Part shown: positions 61,001 to 64,000 of the stretch, piece after piece
Layout of the letters: every line of letters begins with the position of its first letter
Numbering within the stretch: the stretch's first letter is position 1
DNA from: Istiophorus platypterus
Lineage: Eukaryota; Chordata; Actinopteri; Istiophoriformes; Istiophoridae
Reading direction: 5' to 3'
Length of the DNA stretch: 64,000 nt
NCBI GenBank assembly: GCA_016859345.1
Contig: CM029116.1
Coordinates: 8,591,143-8,655,142 of the forward strand
Notes under the pieces: model-generated
What the model was told of the DNA's origin: nothing
Database searches by the model: none
The model's input: only the letters and a program-made list of their open reading frames with translations
Translations under genes and position numbers: made by a program

Positions 61001-61395
61001 ATGAAAGGGTGTCAGCCCTTGTACTCCCACAGAGGTTGTGTCTCTCTGTGTAGTGAGGTGTCCATGGTTGCTGACATATTTCAGCCTTGGTGTGGCATTG
61101 CTGCTTCCTCCCGTAATAAGAGCATCTGATGGATTCCGACAGGGTTACCCCTGCTGTTCAAGGAGAGAGCACAGGGCAACACCATCTTCTGCTGTTTCCC
61201 CACGCTGTCACATGAAGTGTCATGCTTGATCCGTGCCTGCACTTTCACTGCAACACACACGTCAAACACAAACATCCATTAAGTTCTAGACGGCAGTAAG
61301 GACACACAGGCTGTGCTCTCATTGCTGTTACCTCTTTGGGTTTGCCTTTGTTTTATTCCTTGAGATAACATCCCCCTACTCCTTATCTTGCTTGT

Positions 61396-61397
<2 letters not shown>

Positions 61398-61446
<49 letters not shown>
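61398..61446 (+). repeat. CA microsatellite before exon 6
   Basis: About 24 AC units ending in a short degenerate tail (catacacagacacgcacg), roughly 350 bases before exon 6. Confidence 0.97.
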
Positions 61447-61451
<5 letters not shown>

Positions 61452-61798
61452 AGACACGCACGTACACACATCGTACCATTGTAGAAAAGCCTGGCCTCAA
61501 ATCAGATAGAGTGCATCATGAATAGACTGGATGAGACATTAATAGATGTAGGGAAAGTCAAGGAGAAGCGTATCGTAAGAGGAACATTGTGAACTTTCTC
61601 CAACCTTCATTTATTTGCCATTACAGTGCATTAGGAACTGATGACTGGCATTTTGCTAAGTTCTAAGAAAAGGAAGGGCATTTTTCAGACATATAGTGAT
61701 GATGTAATCTGTTGTGTTTCTTCAAACCGTCCCCTCCCATTCCTCCATCCATCCATTCACCCCTCTTTCCTCCCTACCTACCATCACCCACTCACAAG

Positions 61799-61988
61799 TC
61801 TGAACCCGTACAGCTATGATGAGAGCTGTGTGTCCAGCAGCGTGGACCACCTGCCCCTGGCTGCCCTCCCCCTCCTTGCTATTGTCTCACCACGCTACCA
61901 AGACGCCGTAGCGACCGTCATCGCCCGAGCCAATCAGGTCTACCACAGCTTCCTGCAGTCGGAGGACGGCCAGGGATTCTCGGGTCAG
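61799..61988 (+). CDS. PITPNM3: PITPNM3 exon 6, lipase-like domain
   Basis: A 190-base exon after ctcacaag (ending 61798) and before the donor GTCAG|gtctgt (61989). Its first base completes Asn174 and it encodes residues 175-237: LNPYSYDESCVSSSVDHLPL, then AALPLLAIVSPRYQDAV, and near the end FLQSEDGQGFSGQ. The NLNPYS..E.C.SSS.DH.PLAALPLLAI and FSGQ blocks match PITPNM3 of mammals closely as I recall, and the boundary with exon 5 falls inside the conserved SLVSNLNPYS run. This is part of the alpha/beta-hydrolase-like segment that precedes the DDHD domain. The acceptor is preceded by a long C/T-rich tract (61729-61790). Confidence 0.95.
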
Positions 61989-63081
61989 GTCTGTCATGCT
62001 TTCCTCCAGAGAGGAAAGGAGAGAGAACCGCTATACTCTAGTCTCTCATTATTGAGTAATGGGCTGTAGGCACTTTAATGGAAGTCAATGATTTCTAAAG
62101 GAAGTAAAGATTACTTTGAGTGGGCTATGTTATCTTTGGAAACTAGGTGCCCAGGGCCCTTAGAGGACTCCAGACTCTCTTATACATAACGACCACAAGG
62201 CTTTTTGTAATGAGCTGCATTTTCTAATGAGGGGATAATCTGTGAGAAAATTGTTTGCCATTAAGTTGAATTTAACAGCATTAGTTTAGGGGCTGTGAAA
62301 CGCAACGTCCCTGCATAGCCTCAACCAGAAAAAGTATTCTACATCTAATTAAAAAACCAAGTCAACAAGTGTCCAGCACATAATTAAAAAAGAAAAAAGA
62401 AATCTGCAGTTTTTTCTCTATTAGCTGCTGTTGTGCTTTTTTTGAAATGAAAAGCCCTGGATTGTCAGGCTCTGATGGCACCTGATTGAATGTCGCTAGT
62501 CAATACAATCTTGATTAGCCCATCATCTATGACAATCAAGTAAGGTACCAGTTAACAGCCCCACAGGTGATTACAGCGAAGGTACTTGTTAGGAGCACTT
62601 ACACAATACTCCGAGATGGTTAGTCAAACCGCCTGCCCCATAGTGACAATAGATGAAATTCATATACAAGTGGGTTTTTCCCGTGGGGTTGCTTGTAATT
62701 ACAGTCTGAACAATATGTTGTGAATGCAGTTTAAGAAACTGCTGTCTTTGTGAGTGAACGATATTTCCTGCCACACAACTTTTGAATGGTGGTGAAGCAG
62801 CGACTTTCTCTTTTTTACGTCCCAGTAGCAGCACTGGTAAGGTTGACGACTGATTGATGTCAATTGGCATGCATATTGTATAGTGTACTATGCAGGCTTG
62901 CATAGTATATAGACCATGAGTGTTAGTATATAGGACACATTGTATGCTCTTTAAATATAGTATGGGATCGGAACCCTCCCGTTGCAGTGAAAGATCTTTT
63001 TTATTTTTCTCATTGTTTTTAAAATTCCACTCATAAACAACATACATGACCGACAGCAACAATCATAAATTCCCTGCGCAG
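61989..63081 (+). other. PITPNM3: PITPNM3 intron 6
   Basis: A 1.1 kb intron with no coding signal. A palindromic ATAGTATATAG-type repeat fragment lies at about 62865-62965. The 157-residue open frame on the - strand across 62589-63062 covers this repeat and has no recognisable domain. Confidence 0.8.
62865..62965. repeat. Palindromic 'tatagtgtactatgca...gcatagtatatag' repeat fragment
   Basis: 'gcatattgtatagtgtactatgcaggcttgcatagtatatagaccatgagtgttagtatata' contains several inverted copies of TAGTATA/TATACTA-like words. This resembles short fish DNA-transposon relics. The boundaries are approximate. Confidence 0.45.
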
Positions 63082-63204
63082 GTATGCCTGATGGGCGACT
63101 GCGTGGGAGGCGTGCTCTGCTTTGACGCTCTGTGCTTCAGCAACCACCAAAGGCCCGGCAGCCCAAACAACAGCAGCAAGAACAACAGCACTGAGAGCCT
63201 GAAG
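63082..63204 (+). CDS. PITPNM3: PITPNM3 exon 7, GDCVGG elbow
   Basis: A 123-base exon (41 codons, phase 0 at both ends) after cctgcgcag (ending 63081) and before the donor CTGAAG|gtatga (63205). It encodes VCLMGDCVGGVLCFDALCFS followed by a polar tail with an Asn/Ser-rich stretch (NNSSKNNSTESLK). GDCVGG at residues 242-247 stands where alpha/beta-hydrolase lipases have the nucleophile elbow G-x-S-x-G. Here the nucleophile position is Cys244, as in other PITPNM proteins as I recall. The polar tail begins the low-complexity region that separates this segment from the DDHD domain in the family. Confidence 0.95.
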
Positions 63205-63967
63205 GTATGAGCTCAGTTTGACCGTGATAACATGATGATTATTCACAGGACCGGGTTTAGGAGACTATTAACAGTGGGTGAAAGAAAATTATACTGGTGT
63301 GTCGTGATTAAGAGCACTGCACATGGTCAAGATTGCATGCCTGTGTTAAATCTTGTCTCTATACCTTGGCACGACTCTCTGCTCTTTCCAGTGAAGCCGG
63401 TTATACGCTACAACACCGCCTTTTAAGAACGGCTTTTAGAAATGTCATCGTACACCGGCGACAATGTCCTTGGCGCTCTGTTTTTCTAAAACCTCACATA
63501 TGAAAATGTAATATGTAAAATGCTGTGAATAAAAGTCACAGTGGAGGTTGATTTTGTGTGAGCATCACCGTTTGTTTCAGTTGCTTTCATTGGGTTCTCA
63601 GTTTTTCTGAGCATCATTTTGAAGAGAATCTGTGGTGTGTGTTTTACATATTCATCGTGACATTTGTGCCGTCTTGAAGTGGCTTGTCATTTCCCGTCCT
63701 TTCCCCCTGCTAAGGGTTGCATGATCCCCACTTTCTCCCTGTTACTCCCTCCCTCTCTTTCCCTCCCCTCTGCCATTCAAATCTACTCACACCTGATAGA
63801 GCCCCTCTTGCACAGACACAGTCATTTTTCTTCTCTTTTTTTTTTAACTCTTCCACCTGGGAAAACGCGTCAACTCCCATCTGATTATATGTAATCTCCT
63901 GGTGCGGCCGCTGCTCTCAGTGTATGAGGCTCTACACTAAGCTGCACGTTCTCTTCCTTCCTCTTAG
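63205..63967 (+). other. PITPNM3: PITPNM3 intron 7
   Basis: A 763-base intron with donor gtatga and acceptor ttcctcttag. It is pyrimidine-rich in its 3' third (63700-63967). No other feature is seen. Confidence 0.85.
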
Positions 63968-64000
63968 GATAACTCGGGCCTGCTCGGGGAGTCCAGCCCC
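63968..64000 (+). CDS. PITPNM3: PITPNM3 exon 8, cut by the window end
   Basis: Begins after ttcctcttag (ending 63967) in phase 0 and reads DNSGLLGESSP up to the last base of the window. It continues the Ser-rich linker after GDCVGG. The exon is supported by the acceptor, the phase match with exon 7 and the rise in G+C, but only 11 residues are visible, so its extent is unknown. Confidence 0.7.

Larger units (their letters stand above)
52195..61798 (+). other. PITPNM3: PITPNM3 intron 5
   Basis: A 9.6 kb intron with a consensus donor gtgagt and acceptor ctcacaag. It holds a fossil transposase fragment (52395-52520), a TA microsatellite (54057-54108), a T22 run (58052-58073) and a CA microsatellite (61398-61446). 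An AT-rich stretch rich in homeodomain-type sites lies at 57550-57725. I see no additional exon: exons 5 and 6 join directly in phase. Confidence 0.75.

Noticed and set aside
62589..63062. 157-residue open frame on the - strand in intron 6
   Set aside because: It runs over a palindromic repeat fragment and ends against exon 7, with no recognisable domain. A pure length argument is not enough in a 64 kb window.

Overview
This window is vertebrate nuclear DNA, almost certainly from a ray-finned (teleost) fish. The coding sequence is split into short exons with GT-AG borders and introns up to 16 kb. There is one CpG-rich promoter in an otherwise AT-rich sequence, many dinucleotide microsatellites, and several interspersed repeat families that I recognise from fish genomes. 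There are no bacterial-style operons, CRISPR arrays, rRNA genes or recognisable tRNA genes. Most open frames are chance frames in introns.

Layout. (1) 1-3064, + strand: the 3' end of KIAA0753 (OFIP/moonraker, a centriolar-satellite protein), with a short probable exon (280-323), a clear penultimate exon (394-621), the terminal exon with stop codon (2419-2572) and a 3' UTR. (2) 3065-7930: intergenic DNA with a fish repeat (5195-5655) and a three-unit tandem repeat (7222-7730). (3) 7930-9070: CpG-rich promoter and first exon of PITPNM3 (Nir1), + strand. (4) 8574-64000: the 5' part of PITPNM3. Eight coding exons lie at 8574-8598, 24974-25069, 37077-37184, 51737-51807, 51974-52194, 61799-61988, 63082-63204 and 63968-64000 (the last continues past the window). 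All splice phases agree, giving 289 continuous residues with the FFAT motif, the family block around SQWNSNDLVEQIE, and the lipase-like segment ending in GDCVGG. The DDHD and LNS2 domains expected further on lie beyond the window.

From memory, KIAA0753 and PITPNM3 are also adjacent and in the same orientation on human chromosome 17p13, which supports both calls. One gene serves centrosomes and cilia; the other is a membrane-contact-site protein linked in humans to cone-rod dystrophy. I see no shared regulation.

No wholly new system is evident. The best leads are: exon 3 of PITPNM3 lies between a (TG)~49 tract 14 bases before its acceptor and a (CA)~21 tract 25 bases after its donor, so the RNA could fold into a hairpin that loops out this frame-neutral 108-base exon; a phase-compatible candidate alternative first exon at about 50950-51211 would make a protein lacking the FFAT motif; a small CpG/TATA-bearing island lies in intron 2; and a decayed Tc1-type transposon with recognisable terminal repeats lies in intron 3.
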